DNA of 64,000 bases from Typhlomys cinereus (GCA_023101885.1 JALPQD010000631.1:220001-284000), one strand, 5' to 3'. Shown: positions 46,991 to 57,700, counted from the stretch's first letter. Translations and numbers: made by a program. The notes: generated by a model from the letters alone, not told the origin.

Positions 46991-47459
46991 TTTGGCCCCT
47001 TAACTTCCTTTGAGTCCCCCAGTGTCTTCTTCCTCCTACAGCGTTGCTTCATCTTGTCAGCTGGTCTCTCACTTCAGCATTGCTGACACGGTGCATGGAC
47101 CAGAGTGGTAGTTGCCTTTCTGATGCTGTATAGGGGGCACTTTGCCCAGGGCAGTTGTGAAACCAATGCAATTATATGGTCTTGTTAGATGCTGAAACGT
47201 CTGAGCCACTGGAATGCGTTCCCATTCACCTGGCTGCCTCAGCCCAACCATCCTGTCCTTGTCTCTGGACCTTCCTGTGTTCCATCAACTAAAGAGTTGA
47301 AGAGACACAGAGGAGCATCTCCAGGCCCCAGAACACCACTCCACCCGACAAGCAGCTGACCTCCATTCCTTAGGATTTGTACCCTGCTCCTACCCCACTG
47401 AAAAGACATCCTGGGGCACACGTAGAGGCCCCCAAGAACCCCTAAGTAGGACACTGGGT
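46991..47459. other. Unique DNA, nothing recognised
   Basis: No gene or repeat family is recognised. Confidence 0.35.
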
Positions 47460-47742
47460 ATTTTTTTAAGTTTTTTTATTATTATTATTTATTCAACTGT
47501 GCGCATGTGCATGTGCGTGTGTATGTCTGTGTGTGTGTCCCTGTGGAGGACCAAGGGTGACTTCAGGAATCATCCTGGATTGCTTCTACCTCCTTGTTTC
47601 ACTCTGGGATTTCCCAGGCTCTGCCTACCAGGGACCAAAGTGCCGGCTGTTTCTGCCTGGCATTTTTACATGTGACCTGGGATCCAAACTCAGGACCTTC
47701 TGCTTGTGAGACAGTCTTAACCCCTGAGCCATCTCTCCAGCT
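47460..47742 (-). mobile_element. Dimeric ID-like CA-tailed SINE
   Basis: The + strand shows the T/A-rich tail complement and GTGTGT run (47508-47538), then 'gtggaggaccaagggtgact', 'gggatttcccaggctctgcc', 'gggatccaaactcaggacct', 'ccctgagccatctctccagc'. A possible imperfect TSD is GACACTGGGTAT / GAGACTAAGTAT. Confidence 0.88.
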
Positions 47743-48269
47743 TGAGACTAAGTATCAAACATGAATTTTTTAGGAAATTGTACATGGGATGTCACTTTTG
47801 GTTATCATGGACTGGATTCTATTCTATGGTCTAGTGTAATTTTGGGAGAAGTTTTATTTCAAAATTCCATATTGCCGGATTAGCCCCACTTCTGCACGTG
47901 CTCCCCTTTCTGCACAATGCTCTTCCTAACCACGCTTACCTGGCACACTGTTCATGTTCTAAGATGCTCGTGTGTCAGCTCATTGGCGAAGGTTTCCCTA
48001 GTGGCCTTTGGCTGTTTGAAGATTCACATGCTTCTCTGTGTTCCCAAGGAGGGTTGTGCTTTCTCTGTCACAGCCCTATGTCGAAGCTATTCATTAACCC
48101 ATCGTTCTTTTCAGTGGTAGAAAGCTGGCTGTTGACTGGAGGCACTTGGGGGTGGGTGGGTTAGTACATACCAATGGTTTGGTCTCACATACACAGGTCC
48201 TGACTTAATTGGGAAGAGAAGAAATCTGAGCTTTGAAATACTTCATGTAACCCAAGTTGCTATAGCAGC
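47743..48269. other. Unique DNA, nothing recognised
   Basis: No gene or repeat family is recognised. Confidence 0.35.
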
Positions 48270-48385
48270 ACTACTCCCGAGAGTAAGGATGTACAAGAGA
48301 GTAGGAGCTGTGTTGTATTTGTCTTTGAAACCTGCGTACCCTGTAGAGCACACAGCCTGTAGTAGGTGCTCAGTGAGTGATTTCA
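48270..48385 (+). mobile_element. L2 LINE 3' end fragment
   Basis: 'gctgtgttgtatttgtcttt' then 'gagcacacagcctgtagtag' and 'gtgctcagtgagtga' follow the L2 3' terminus (…ggcacatagtaggtgctcaataaat). Confidence 0.6.
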
Positions 48386-48770
48386 TATTGTCGTGTTTGC
48401 CTGAATGGTTGCTGACAAATATATGACCAAATAGCTTAAGAAGGAACAAAGCAAGGGTTTTATTCCCTATTATAATTGTCCAGTTGCAGTTCGTGCACAC
48501 CATATCCACAGGGTCACTAAGAGAGGGACAGTCTGCACTTTCCAGACCAGCATGTCAGGCCAAGTATGCAGGACAATGTCAGCTTCCCTCCGTCTCATCC
48601 ACCTTCCCAGGGACCAATCCCGCCTACCACGGACTGGGCCTTCCCCATCAATTAGACAATCTCCTTGAGGTTTGCTCAGCGTTTACTTCAACTACTAATT
48701 CCCCAGAATTGTGCCCGGAGCTCAGGCCTTTGATTATTAAGTTGACACGTATATCCAGCCATCACACATA
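48386..48770 (-). mobile_element. MaLR LTR (ORR1/MT-like)
   Basis: Antisense landmarks: 'gcaagggttttattccctat', 'ccttcccagggaccaatccc', 'accacggactgggccttccc', 'catcaattagacaatctcct', 'ttattaagttgacacgta'. It is a solitary diverged LTR. Confidence 0.65.
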
Positions 48771-49361
48771 TCATTGGTTCATCAATCTAATTCCTAGCAG
48801 GGCTATATATCCAAGAATGTCAGATTTTCCCTGGTACTCATTTTCCTCCATGGGAAAAGGGATAGACTTTTTTTGGGTGGATGGGGTGGGATAGTGGTGG
48901 CTGTAAATACAGCTGCTTAGGAGAAAAACTACTTTTCCAGTTTATCTGGTAACAATGAGAGACCAAAAGAGTAATTCTGATTAATTGAATATGAGCAAAA
49001 ATGGCATGTCCCAAGAACATAAGCTCATTTTATTTGTATATGCAAAGTTTTTAGTAGAAGCAAAATGACCACGAATTTTTGTGTCCCCTTCTTCTGCCTC
49101 GTTGATTAGAATGCCAACTTGTGACTGACCAACTTGGATCATAATAAGGGTGAGAATAGCAATTAAAAGGACAGATCCCCTTGTGTGCCACCATTGTTCT
49201 CACCTTTGAGAAGACCATGAACTAAAGGAGACTCCATTATTTTGTCTCTGTGATAAGACCCAAGTGTTAGAGTATGTAACAAATTTGGAAGACTATTTAA
49301 TTTAAAAATTGTGCTGTTATGAGACTTAATACCCAAGTTTGTCAATACTAGCAAATCCTGA
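48771..49361. other. Unique DNA, nothing recognised
   Basis: No gene or repeat family is recognised. Confidence 0.35.
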
Positions 49362-49368
49362 ACTGATG

Positions 49369-49379
49369 TTGAGCCTCTA

Positions 49380-49434
<55 letters not shown>

Positions 49435-49672
49435 GAGGAGGGTACTTGAGTGTGTGTGCCTGTGGAGACCCAAGGGTGACATTGCCAACCATCCTGAATT
49501 GCTCTACCTCCTTATTGCTTTGCTCTGTGGTTTCCCAGGCTCTGTTTTCCAAAGCTGACTGTGCAGGCCAATGTTATACCAGAAAGACATTTTTATGTGG
49601 GATCTGGGGTCTGAACTCAGGTCTTTTTGCTTTTGAGGCAAAGGCTTGAATCTCTGAGCCATTTCCCTAGCC
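49369..49672 (-). mobile_element. Dimeric ID-like SINE with long CA tail
   Basis: (TG)n at 49380-49431 is followed by 'gtggagacccaagggtgaca', 'ggtttcccaggctctgtttt', 'gtgggatctggggtctgaac' and 'ctctgagccatttccctagc'. The body is more diverged than in other copies. A possible 7-bp TSD, ACTGATG, lies at 49362-49368 and 49673-49679. Confidence 0.85.
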
Positions 49673-49914
49673 CACTGATGGCTTTTTAATCACTCATAAA
49701 CCAAAGGCCGCAAGCCCTGATATGGATCACAAGGTTTGCTGGGTCAGGCTGTGTCTGCCTGCCTACTGTCAGATTCCACCTCTCTATCCGTGTTTCAGGG
49801 AACTTCTCTTGGTTCCTCGAATGAGTTGTACTTTCTTTCCTCACAGGATGACTGTACCCTGTCTGCAGATCTGAATTCGAAGGCCACTGCTTCAGTCCCC
49901 TTTAGCACAGCTGC
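49673..49914. other. Unique DNA, possibly older L2 sequence
   Basis: Nothing is confidently recognised. It leads into an L2 3' end, so part of it may be eroded L2. Confidence 0.3.
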
Positions 49915-50015
49915 TGTCCGCTGATGCTCCTGGTATCCAGATCCAGCACGATGACTCTAGAATGAAAGTGGATGCCCAATGCATGCTTGTTGAATGAACG
50001 AATGAATAAATAAGG
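49915..50015 (+). mobile_element. L2 LINE 3' end fragment
   Basis: 'atccagatccagcacgatga' then 'gcatgcttgttgaatgaacg' and 'aatgaataaataa' match the L2 terminus with its characteristic TGAATGAA repeats. Confidence 0.65.
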
Positions 50016-50929
50016 AAGCCCACCGAGATAATCTTTCCCTTCCACTGTGGACCAGGCAAAGTCAGAGGAGGTGGAAAACATGGGTTAAAACACCAAGAGA
50101 AGAGGGACTTTTATTTCTCAATATTCTTCCAGAGAACATCTCTAGCTTGCTTACAGTCCAGGCTATAGGAAGGTTAGCCAAGCATGATCTCACTAGCCTC
50201 AGACTCAAATTAGGTTGTTCTTGGCACGCTAGCCACCAGATCACAAATCGGTGGACTGGCTCTGCTCTGGGGAGAAGCATTTCTTCCTTGAATTATGATG
50301 AATGGGAAATCTGCAGTACTCTTCCCCTTCCGTGGCAAACTCATTCACTTAAAAGCCCCTGGCCTGAGCTCCACTGATAGTCACGAGTTCTTCACTGTGG
50401 CTCCTCTTCTTTGGAATCATTTCCTCCCGAAGTAGCCATGTCCTATACTCCCTTCAAAGTCTCTTTGTCCTTTCATCTCTAAGAAGATTTGATGAGTTAC
50501 CCTCACTGGTAGTACCCTTCTTTTCACCCTGAGTCTCATTTTGTCAGAAGTATCCAGAGATCCTCATGATAAGGTTCCGGGTAATTTTAATCTATTTGCA
50601 CAAACTATACCATCTCCCCAAATGCTGCAAGTTGATGGAGGAGGAGAATAGGAACCGTTTAGTCTTAGAGCCCCGCCCAGGGATCACTGCCTTGTCACGT
50701 GTTTGTTTAACATGAAAATGATTTCATGGTGATGACAGAGGAATCAGACTTATGTTCTCTTCCAAAAGATGTGGGTGCATTGCTAACCTCTAACTAATCC
50801 TGCACCCCAGAATTAAGGCAAGAATAGAGTTCCTAAGTCTTAATTAAGACAATAGTTCACTCTACTATTGAAAATTGGCTTTTTTTATGATCCACTGCAT
50901 TTAATTAGGGCTGCCTAGATGGGCATGGA
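50016..50929. other. Unique DNA, nothing recognised
   Basis: No gene or repeat family is recognised. Confidence 0.35.
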
Positions 50930-51130
50930 TAAAGGGATTGGTTACTTGTGAGAGGGCAGTATATGAGGATATAGGGAAACTTGAGAAGAAGGAGGGGTTG
51001 AGTGGGAGAGAAAAATAGATACAGAAGATAATAGGGGGATTTTGATCAAAGAACATTTTGTGTGTGTGTGTGTGTGTGTGAAATTGTGAAAAAGTAAATA
51101 AACTGAATTTAGAAAAATAATGAATGTTGA
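50930..51130 (+). mobile_element. Probable L1 3' end
   Basis: A G/A-rich run of the 'gaggggttgagtgggagaga' type is followed by 'gggggattttgatcaaagaa', then (TG)n (51060-51080), then an A-rich end 'aaaagtaaataaact'. This is the layout of rodent L1 3'-UTR termini. Family assignment is from memory of that pattern. Confidence 0.4.
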
Positions 51131-51619
51131 GAACAACTGCAATATATAACACCACGAGGACTCTGATTTGTCCAAAGTCAAAAACGGTAGTTGAGATCTG
51201 ATCCTTCCATTACTAAGAGTATACACTTCGTGCAACATCTCTTTTTCAAGTTGTAATAGAAGGGAAAAAATCAACCAATTAAATTAAAAGAGCATTATGC
51301 TTGATATTAGGCCCTGTGTTTTGGACCTTGGATCTATCTACATTTGACTACTTGATTCATTGATCAAGGAGAAGACTTTGTAATTTTTTTCTCCCTGAAA
51401 AAAGCATTCAGGTGTTTTGGAATCTGATTTGGTGTATTAGTTGGCTTTTGTCTGTCTTCTCATCTATCCGCGTATCCACATTTTCAGCCTGTCAGTTAAC
51501 AAAGAGCAGCTACCCAGACATGAGTGTTAAGGAAACTACAACAGCGATTGATTTTTAAAAAAGTCTTTGCCACGGTAGACACGTTGCAATTTTTAAAAGT
51601 CTTTTTCCATTTTCTAGAT
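51131..51619. other. Unique DNA, nothing recognised
   Basis: No gene or repeat family is recognised. Confidence 0.35.
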
Positions 51620-51622
51620 CAG

Positions 51623-51654
<32 letters not shown>

Positions 51655-51671
51655 AAGAGAAAGAAACACGT

Positions 51672-51716
<45 letters not shown>

Positions 51717-51857
51717 GAGAGAAAGAAAATGGGAGAGAGAGAGAAAAAAAGCCAGAAAGTCAGTTCTTTTCCTTTACCAGGTGGGACTCTGGAACTCAAA
51801 CTCAAGTTTCCAGTTTGTGAGTGGGCGCATCGCCCATTGAACTATCTCACCAGCCCA
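51620..51857 (-). mobile_element. tRNA-headed SINE with compound GA/CA tail
   Basis: On the + strand GA-rich (51621-51664), CA (51672-51712) and again GA-rich runs precede 'agaaagtcagttcttttcct', 'ggtgggactctggaactcaa', 'tgaactatctcaccagccc'. This is the antisense of the 26510-type SINE. Its tail has grown into a long compound microsatellite. Confidence 0.75.
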
Positions 51858-52425
51858 CATTGCTGTGCTTAATTCTTATGACAACCTTTAATGTACAGGA
51901 CCGTGGTGCCCCTCGACTCCTATCTTCTTTGCTAATTCTTTTATCCTGACAGGTGCTGACAGCAGCCTCCTGTTGGCACACCCTGTGTACCACACCTCGG
52001 CCACAGCAATCATCAGCTGAGATTCTGCCCTCACTGGGTCTCGCTCCTGCCAGGAACATCTGTGGGCAGTTGCTCAGCCGTTCCTTTGTTCAGGCTTGAA
52101 AGCACAAGGGAGATGAGCTGCCCACCAGCCTACTGGAGGATGACGGGTAATGGTGGATAAATGCTTTCCTCTCTCAGGAGGACGCTTGGCCTAGCAGCTC
52201 TTCCACACGGCTCCTCAGAAGGTCTCAGCAAGACTTAGCCCCGGCTGCTCACAGTGACTAACTCAAGAGCGTATGCATCTGTTAGAAGCCACCGAAGTAA
52301 GACATTGTGTGTATGGAGTCTGTGCAAGAGACAATTGGTTGTGGAATCAAAATATGGGGACCACTAGTAGGGCTAGAAATCCAGCAGAAGAAAATTCTAC
52401 CTTGGGATGTCAGATAAAGGGCCAG
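51858..52425. other. Unique DNA, nothing recognised
   Basis: No gene or repeat family is recognised. Confidence 0.35.
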
Positions 52426-52495
52426 AAGGACATGCCCAGAATTTTTATATGGGATCTGGGGATCCAAACTCACGGCCTTTTGCTTGTGAGCAGAG
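52426..52495 (-). mobile_element. Dimeric ID-like SINE fragment
   Basis: 'gacatgcccagaatttttat', then 'atgggatctggggatccaaa' and 'ctcacggccttttgcttgtg' match the antisense left-monomer/linker region of the dimeric SINE. The tail and the terminal CTCCAGCCC are missing. Confidence 0.7.
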
Positions 52496-52616
52496 TTTCG
52501 CTGGCTGGTTTGATATATTAACACCTAACAGTGATCCAATTTCGCCATAATCAAGCTGTAGGAATTCTTACCATCAGGCATTTTCCCAGTCTCTCAGTGG
52601 GCCTTCCAGCTGCTCC

Positions 52617-52712
52617 TTCAGTCCCTAAACATTTACTAAACATCTTCCAATTTCTGGGATGTGCAGGTGGCAATCATAAACCACCACCACAAGGGGGTCA
52701 CAGTTTCTTAGG
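52617..52712 (-). mobile_element. L2 LINE fragment
   Basis: 'gtccctaaacatttactaaa', 'catcttccaatttctgggat' and 'gggggtcacagtttctta' follow the antisense L2 end (aacaaatatttattgagcacc … catggagcttacattct). It is strongly diverged. Confidence 0.45.
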
Positions 52713-52835
52713 CAGCACAGATGAATGAATCTAAGATACTTACAAAATCATTCTAAAGATGAGCTTGTGAGCAATGGGAATACAGAGGCAGGAAAACTCA
52801 GAGAAAAGTCCTTAGATGGAGACACTTGTGCTGAG

Positions 52836-52839
<4 letters not shown>

Positions 52840-52869
<30 letters not shown>

Positions 52870-52961
52870 AACATGCCCTTCCTCCTCATTGCTTTGGTCT
52901 GTGGATCCTCAGGCTCAGTCCAGGACCAGAAGAACATGCCGAGAATTTTTTTTTTATTCAA

Positions 52962-52992
<31 letters not shown>

Positions 52993-53301
52993 GTGTATGT
53001 AGAACCACGGACGAATTCGGGAACCACCATGGACGCCTCCACCTCCTCATCATTTACTCTGCCCCGGGATTCACAGGCTCCGCCCTACCAGGACCAGAAA
53101 CGCCGCCCCCGCTTCTGGCGTCTATACGTGGGGTCTAGGATCCGAACTCAGGACCTTCTGCATGCAAGGCAGAGGCTTAACCCCTGAGCCACCTCTCCAG
53201 TCCCCATGCCGAGAATTTTTACGCGGGGGTCTGGAGATCCGAACTCACGTGCTTTTGCTTCTGAGACAAAGACTTTAACCACTCAACCATCTCCCCAGCC
53301 C
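52840..53301 (-). mobile_element. Outer dimeric SINE, split by a younger copy
   Basis: The tail complement and right monomer occupy 52840-52950. The head side resumes at 53221-53301 ('ggggtctggagatccgaact', 'aaccactcaaccatctcccc', 'agcccc'). Flanking TSDs CACTTGTGCTGAGTCGT (52823-52839) and CACTTGTTCTGCGTCTT (53302-53318) differ at 3 of 17 positions, so this insertion is older than the element inside it. Confidence 0.85.
52951..53204 (-). mobile_element. Inner dimeric ID-like SINE with perfect 16-bp TSD
   Basis: This complete antisense copy ('gggaaccaccatggacgcct', 'gggattcacaggctccgccc', 'gaggcttaacccctgagcca', 'cctctccagtcc') is inserted into an older copy of the same family. The TSD CATGCCGAGAATTTTT is perfect at 52935-52950 and 53205-53220. 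Body sequence is close to the copies at 19.4 and 37.8 kb, suggesting one young subfamily. Confidence 0.95.
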
Positions 53302-53439
53302 CACTTGTTCTGCGTCTTACGGAAAGACAGGGGTTATTCAAGCAGAAAGGCAGAGTGATAGGGGAGAAAGAGGTCATATGGGGAGGAAAGGCGGAGGGAA
53401 ACATACAGGACAGAGCTCTGAGAGCGAAAACAGGAACCT

Positions 53440-53880
53440 AAGAGGGAACAACGGAGCAGCGGTGAGCAGCTGGTGTGTGGCCGGAGCGCAGGGACGCGCG
53501 CATGCAGCTGCGAGGCCAGAACGGGAGCCGCCCGGGCCGCGTTGAAGTTAGACTATATTATGAATGTAATGGTGAGTCATTGAAGGATTTCAAGTCAGAG
53601 GAGTGACATGATGAGATTTACCTTTTAAATGATCATCGTGACATCAGTGTGCGGACGCACTGGAGCGAGGCCCGACTGGAGACAGAGGGGCCGGTTAGAG
53701 AACGTGGCAGTGATCCAGGTGGGAGATGATGAAATGGGGATGACAATAGGGGACAGATGCAAGAGCAATTTAGGATATGGAATCAGCAGGAGCTGGCCAC
53801 AGACAGACACCCGGAGCTGAGGGAAGATGACTTCTAGATTTACGGTTGATACGACTCAGCGAATGAGAAGGGAAGATGGG
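53440..53880 (-). mobile_element. L2 LINE internal fragment
   Basis: The + strand matches the antisense of the L2 ORF2 C-terminal region: 'gtcattgaaggatttcaagt', 'cagaggagtgacatgatgag', 'atttaccttttaaatgatca', 'gtgatccaggtgggagatga', 'gaagatgacttctagattta'. A CpG-rich patch at 53478-53540 lies inside it and is unusual for a repeat of this age. Confidence 0.65.
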
Positions 53881-54024
53881 GTGAGGAGAGAGAAGAGGAG
53901 GAAGGGAAATTATGAATCGAGTTGGGGACATTCACAATTTGAGAACGTTTCCTGTCGTCTCTGTGGGGCTGTCTGATTGGGACCCTCCTCTTAACCAGCC
54001 AAGTAGTGAGTAATAGTGTGAATA

Positions 54025-54383
54025 GTGTTAGATATTCACACGTCGCTGCTGCTTAATTGCCACAACCCCAAGTCTTTAAATTATCCCGGAAACTCTGCTC
54101 TGGGCTTCAGTTTCCTAAGTCCAACTGATGCTTTGATATTTCTTTCTTGGATGTCCTATTTCAGTGATCAAATAACTACATTCCATCACTAATCTTTCTG
54201 GGATTGTGATGTTCAACACAGTGGCCATCAGTCACATGCTGCTACTTAGTATTAGAAATATACCTGGTCCATCAAGAAAATGAGAAGACAAGACAACAAA
54301 CAGTAGGAGAAAAAACTTGCAGAAGACATCTGACAAAGAACTGTTGCCCCCAAATATAAAAAGAGCCTTTAAAACTCAATATT
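54025..54383 (+). mobile_element. L1 3' region with shared upstream segment, part 1
   Basis: From about 54272 the sequence matches L1 ORF2 C-terminal coding DNA ('catcaagaaaatgagaagac', 'ttgcagaagacatctgacaa', 'agagcctttaaaactcaata'). The 250 bp before it is homologous to 29822-30025, giving the same chimeric junction as at 30.03 kb. A B4 element interrupts the L1 at 54384. Confidence 0.65.
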
Positions 54384-54690
54384 GCGATTGGGGTATAGCT
54401 CAGTAGATGAAAGCATTTGCTTTGTAAGCCTGATTTTGATCTCGGAGTCCACATAAAGAGCTGGATATGGTTACGCATCTATAAAACCAGTTCTGCTAAG
54501 GTGAGATGGGAGGTAGTGACAGGAGAATCATCTGGAATTGTGCAGGCCAGCTGGCCTGAAATACAAGGGAGACCTCACCTCAAAACAGAACAGAAAGTGA
54601 GAACCAACTCTCAAAAATTACTCTGTGACCTCCATATGTATGCTGTGAATACACGTGTTTCTCTCCCACCCCCACATTACACATGAAAAT
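54384..54690 (+). mobile_element. B4-like SINE inserted in L1
   Basis: 'gggtatagctcagtagatga' (ID-like end) is followed by 'gggaggtagtgacaggagaa', 'ggccagctggcctgaaatac', 'agtgagaaccaactctcaaa' and 'ctctgtgacctccatatgta', the order of rodent B4-type composites. It splits the flanking L1 sequence. Confidence 0.65.
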
Positions 54691-54820
54691 ACAGAAACAA
54701 TTAAGAAGAAAACAAGCAATCTGACTAAAAAGTGGGCCAAAGATGTCAACAGATTAAAAAAGATGCCAAATAAGAACAGGAAAATATACATGGCTTTTTA
54801 TGTTATTAGGAAAATGAAAA

Positions 54821-54865
<45 letters not shown>

Positions 54866-55740
54866 CCACTGTGTGTTCCTGTGGAGCACCAAGGGTGACT
54901 TCATGAGTCATTCTGGATTGCATCTACCTTCTTTAGGTTTTGCTTGGGATTGCTTACTAGGACCAGAAATATAAACCTACTGCATTTTTTTTTTACATGG
55001 GACCTAGGTTCCAGACTCAGGACCTTCTGCTTGTGAGGCAGAGTCTTAACCCCTGAGCCATCTTTCCAGCCTTGAAAATGCGAATTTAGAAAAGGTATCA
55101 CTACGTAGAAAAATCTAGAACTCCAACAACACTCTACGCTGTTGGGGCACAGAGCAACAGGAGCTCAGGGAATGCTGGTGGAAAAGCAGCACGGAGCAGC
55201 CGCTGGGGAGATGATTAGACAGTTTCAGTGCAAACTAAACATTTAGTTGCTACATGATCTAGAAATCTTCAAAATCTACAAAAACCTGCATTTTTCATAG
55301 TGTTTATAGCATTTTTATTCGCAATTGCCAAAACCGACAGACAACCAAAATACTGATGATGCTGCCTCCAAGATAATGGGATATTTGTGCTAAAAAGAAC
55401 CGCTAAAGTTAGGAAGAATCTTTAATGTACATTATTAAATGAAAAAGACAACCTCCAAAAGCTACACAACTTTGTGATAGCAAAAAGCAAAACTGAAGAT
55501 AAAAATCAGTGCTTACTGGCGTTATGGGGATGAGTGAAGGACAGGTAGAGCACACAGCATTTTCAGGACAGCAGTCTGACCTGCTGTGACAAAGGTGGGC
55601 TCACAGATGAGGGAAGAGCAGGGAGGGGCAGGTGCTGGTGGAGCTTTCCCTGGGCCAGACCCTGCGGTGGGAGGCTGTAAAATGAATAGTCTAAAAAACA
55701 TACTGCACAGTTGAAAAACCAACTTTAAGAAAATTTACCC
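54691..55740 (+). mobile_element. L1 3' region, parts 2 and 3
   Basis: L1 resumes with 'aaaaagtgggccaaagatgt' and, after the SINE at 54823-55072, continues through 'cacagagcaacaggagctca', 'aatgctggtggaaaagcagc', 'gtgtttatagcatttttatt' and 'cgcaattgccaaaaccgaca'. The order is colinear with the ORF2 C-terminus. Many stops and indels make it inactive. Confidence 0.7.
54823..55072 (-). mobile_element. Dimeric ID-like CA-tailed SINE inserted in L1
   Basis: (TG)n (54824-54863) is followed by 'gtggagcaccaagggtgact', a shortened right monomer, 'acatgggacctaggttccag', 'ggcagagtcttaacccctga' and 'gccatctttccagcc'. The TSD is imperfect: GAAAATGAAAATT at 54810 and GAAAATGCGAATT at 55073. Confidence 0.88.
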
Positions 55741-56077
55741 AAACTTCTCTACACAATCACATTACTTCTTTACACAGCTGCATAAAGTTGGCATGTTAGA
55801 AGAAATAGTTATAAGAGAACACTCATAAATCAAAACAACAACAACAAAAGAAAGTGAAGGGAAAAATAGAAGTAGGAATGCTTTTTTATTTCTTGCTAAT
55901 TTGCCCCAAATTCAGGTATATACCTCATGCTACTGTCTGACAAAAACCAAATCCTATTACTGAGAACTTCAAGAGACTCACATTCATTTTTTTTTGTACT
56001 TAAGAAAATCATTGCACTGTCAATTAATTGAAATCAGGGCCTTGCTGGGTCTGAGTTAGAAATTTTGTTTTTATTAT
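55741..56077. other. Unique DNA, nothing recognised
   Basis: No gene or repeat family is recognised. The 5' part may be the eroded L1 tail. Confidence 0.3.
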
Positions 56078-56380
56078 CATTATTTGCTCAACAAATACTT
56101 GTGCCAGAGCCAGTTCTGAAATCTGAGTAAGCAAAAGTGAAAAAGATGAAATTCCTGTTCTGGGGACCTTCTAGCCCAAGTGGAAGCACCAGTGTGGTAT
56201 CAGGTGGCAGAAGGAGGGGCAGGAAAGTGACAGTTTGGCCAGCGAGGGAAGGCCCTTTTGGGAATGAGAGCTGCAGAGACAGTTTATGAATCCGTGGAAA
56301 GCATGGTGGTGGCGAGGCCACACTGTGTCCCTTGAACAAAACATTGCCACCGTGAGCAGGAACTGAGCTCTGTATACATT
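56078..56380 (-). mobile_element. L2 LINE fragment
   Basis: 'tgctcaacaaatacttgtgc', then 'cagagccagttctgaaatct' and 'aaattcctgttctggggacc' follow the antisense L2 3' end. The continuation to about 56380 is less certain. Confidence 0.55.
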
Positions 56381-56721
56381 CCTGAAGGAATTTACCATGT
56401 TTGGGACAATTAGTAAAAGCAGAGATTTGAAGGCTGATTTGCCACATCTGAGGAGAGCATCCTGTGAGGGGCAATAGAGCAAAGCATCATGGGAATGAGA
56501 AGGTGAGATCATTAAATGGCTGACATCTCAGTGGTGTCTCATCAATTGTTTCCTTCTGGAATTTTCCCCTGAACATTATCAAAGCTGCATAACCTTGGAA
56601 AGGTTAATGTTTTGTGTAGAAAATGGATTTTGGGGAGGAGGGAAGTCACACATTGTGAGATATTTGGCAAATTCCTAGTCCTTACCTATTTGTTACCAAT
56701 AGCATTCCCTTATTCGTAGCA
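56381..56721. other. Unique DNA, nothing recognised
   Basis: No gene or repeat family is recognised. Confidence 0.35.
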
Positions 56722-57130
56722 ACTATGTCAACTTTATTTCCCATGGCCGAATGACCACAGGACCTCAATAACTTAGGGGGAACAAAGAGTTTACTTCAGC
56801 TCGTGATTTTCAGTTATTTTCATTGGCACAGCAGGAAAATCCATACCAACATCAGGCATCAAGGGAACTGGCCATACCATAGCCATAGGAATTGTTGGCA
56901 AATACTTTCTCTCGTACCAGTCTGCTAAAATACTGAACCACCTATTTCCATCATATCCACCTACCTAGGAAATTGTCTCACCCATGACACAATATGGCAG
57001 AGCTTGTGCTCAAGTGACCCTCAGTTATTTCATGATGGCCCCAGAGCCCACAAGTAGTGGCACTGGAATAACGCTAAGACAACCGGAAGCGGTAAATGCG
57101 TCCTTTAAGGGAAAAGGTGAGTGTTCTCAA
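56722..57130 (-). mobile_element. MaLR LTR (MT/ORR1-like), degraded
   Basis: Antisense landmarks: 'gaacaaagagtttacttcag', 'cagcaggaaaatccatacca', 'ggcatcaagggaactggcca', 'cacctacctaggaaattgtc', 'tcacccatgacacaatatgg'. It is an old solitary LTR. Confidence 0.5.
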
Positions 57131-57259
57131 CTTACTATAGAAAGAAAAGACATCACATGCTGAGGTTGCTTACATCTATAATAAGAATGCTGGAAACTGT
57201 GGAGGAGATGGAAAAACTCCAATGAGCCTGTGTGGAAAGTGCTTAGTCACTCAGCAAAT

Positions 57260-57440
57260 AGATACCCTATCATCCCATATCATCACATGCAGAGTGAGTG
57301 CAATATGATGAGGTCTCTTCAGAGAGAGACTGCATTCAGAGCGTTTATTACAGCACCTGTCAAAATTATTCATTTATTATTAATTGCAGCTGATCTTAGT
57401 GTGCCTAGCACGCTAATCAAACTTTATCACAGGTATATAG
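57260..57440. promoter_or_regulatory. Candidate conserved homeodomain-rich element
   Basis: Repeat-free, with TTATTACAGCACCTGTCAA near 57345 (an E-box CACCTG), then TTATTCATTTATTATTAATTG near 57367 and CACGCTAATCAAAC near 57409. Dense TAAT/ATTA and E-box words in a stretch between repeats suggest an enhancer. This is inference. Confidence 0.35.
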
Positions 57441-57549
57441 CCAAACAAAAAAATGTGGTATACTCAGGTTCAATGCTATTCAAAGACTCAGGCATCTCCT
57501 GGGCGCCTACGACATATTGTCCTCAGGTGAGGGGAGACTAATGTGTTAG

Positions 57550-57700
57550 CTTATTCAATCCCCACAATAATCCGATGAAGAAGGTATCATTAGTTTTATT
57601 TTATGCATGGAGAAACTGGGGTCTCTGGAGATTGAGTGACTTTGTTTAAGGCGACAGGTTTGCCTGAGTGCAAAGCTTTTGTTGTAGTCTTGCACTGTCT
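57550..57700 (-). mobile_element. MIR SINE fragment
   Basis: The + strand reads 'ccccacaataatccgatgaa', 'tttattttatgcatggagaa', 'actggggtctctggagattg' and 'agtgactttgtttaaggcga', the antisense MIR order (cccattttacagatgaggaaactgag…). Confidence 0.7.

Noticed and set aside
52725..53187. Overlapping 137- and 123-codon frames with Val/Cys repeats
   Set aside because: They are translations of (TG)n and of the nested SINEs.
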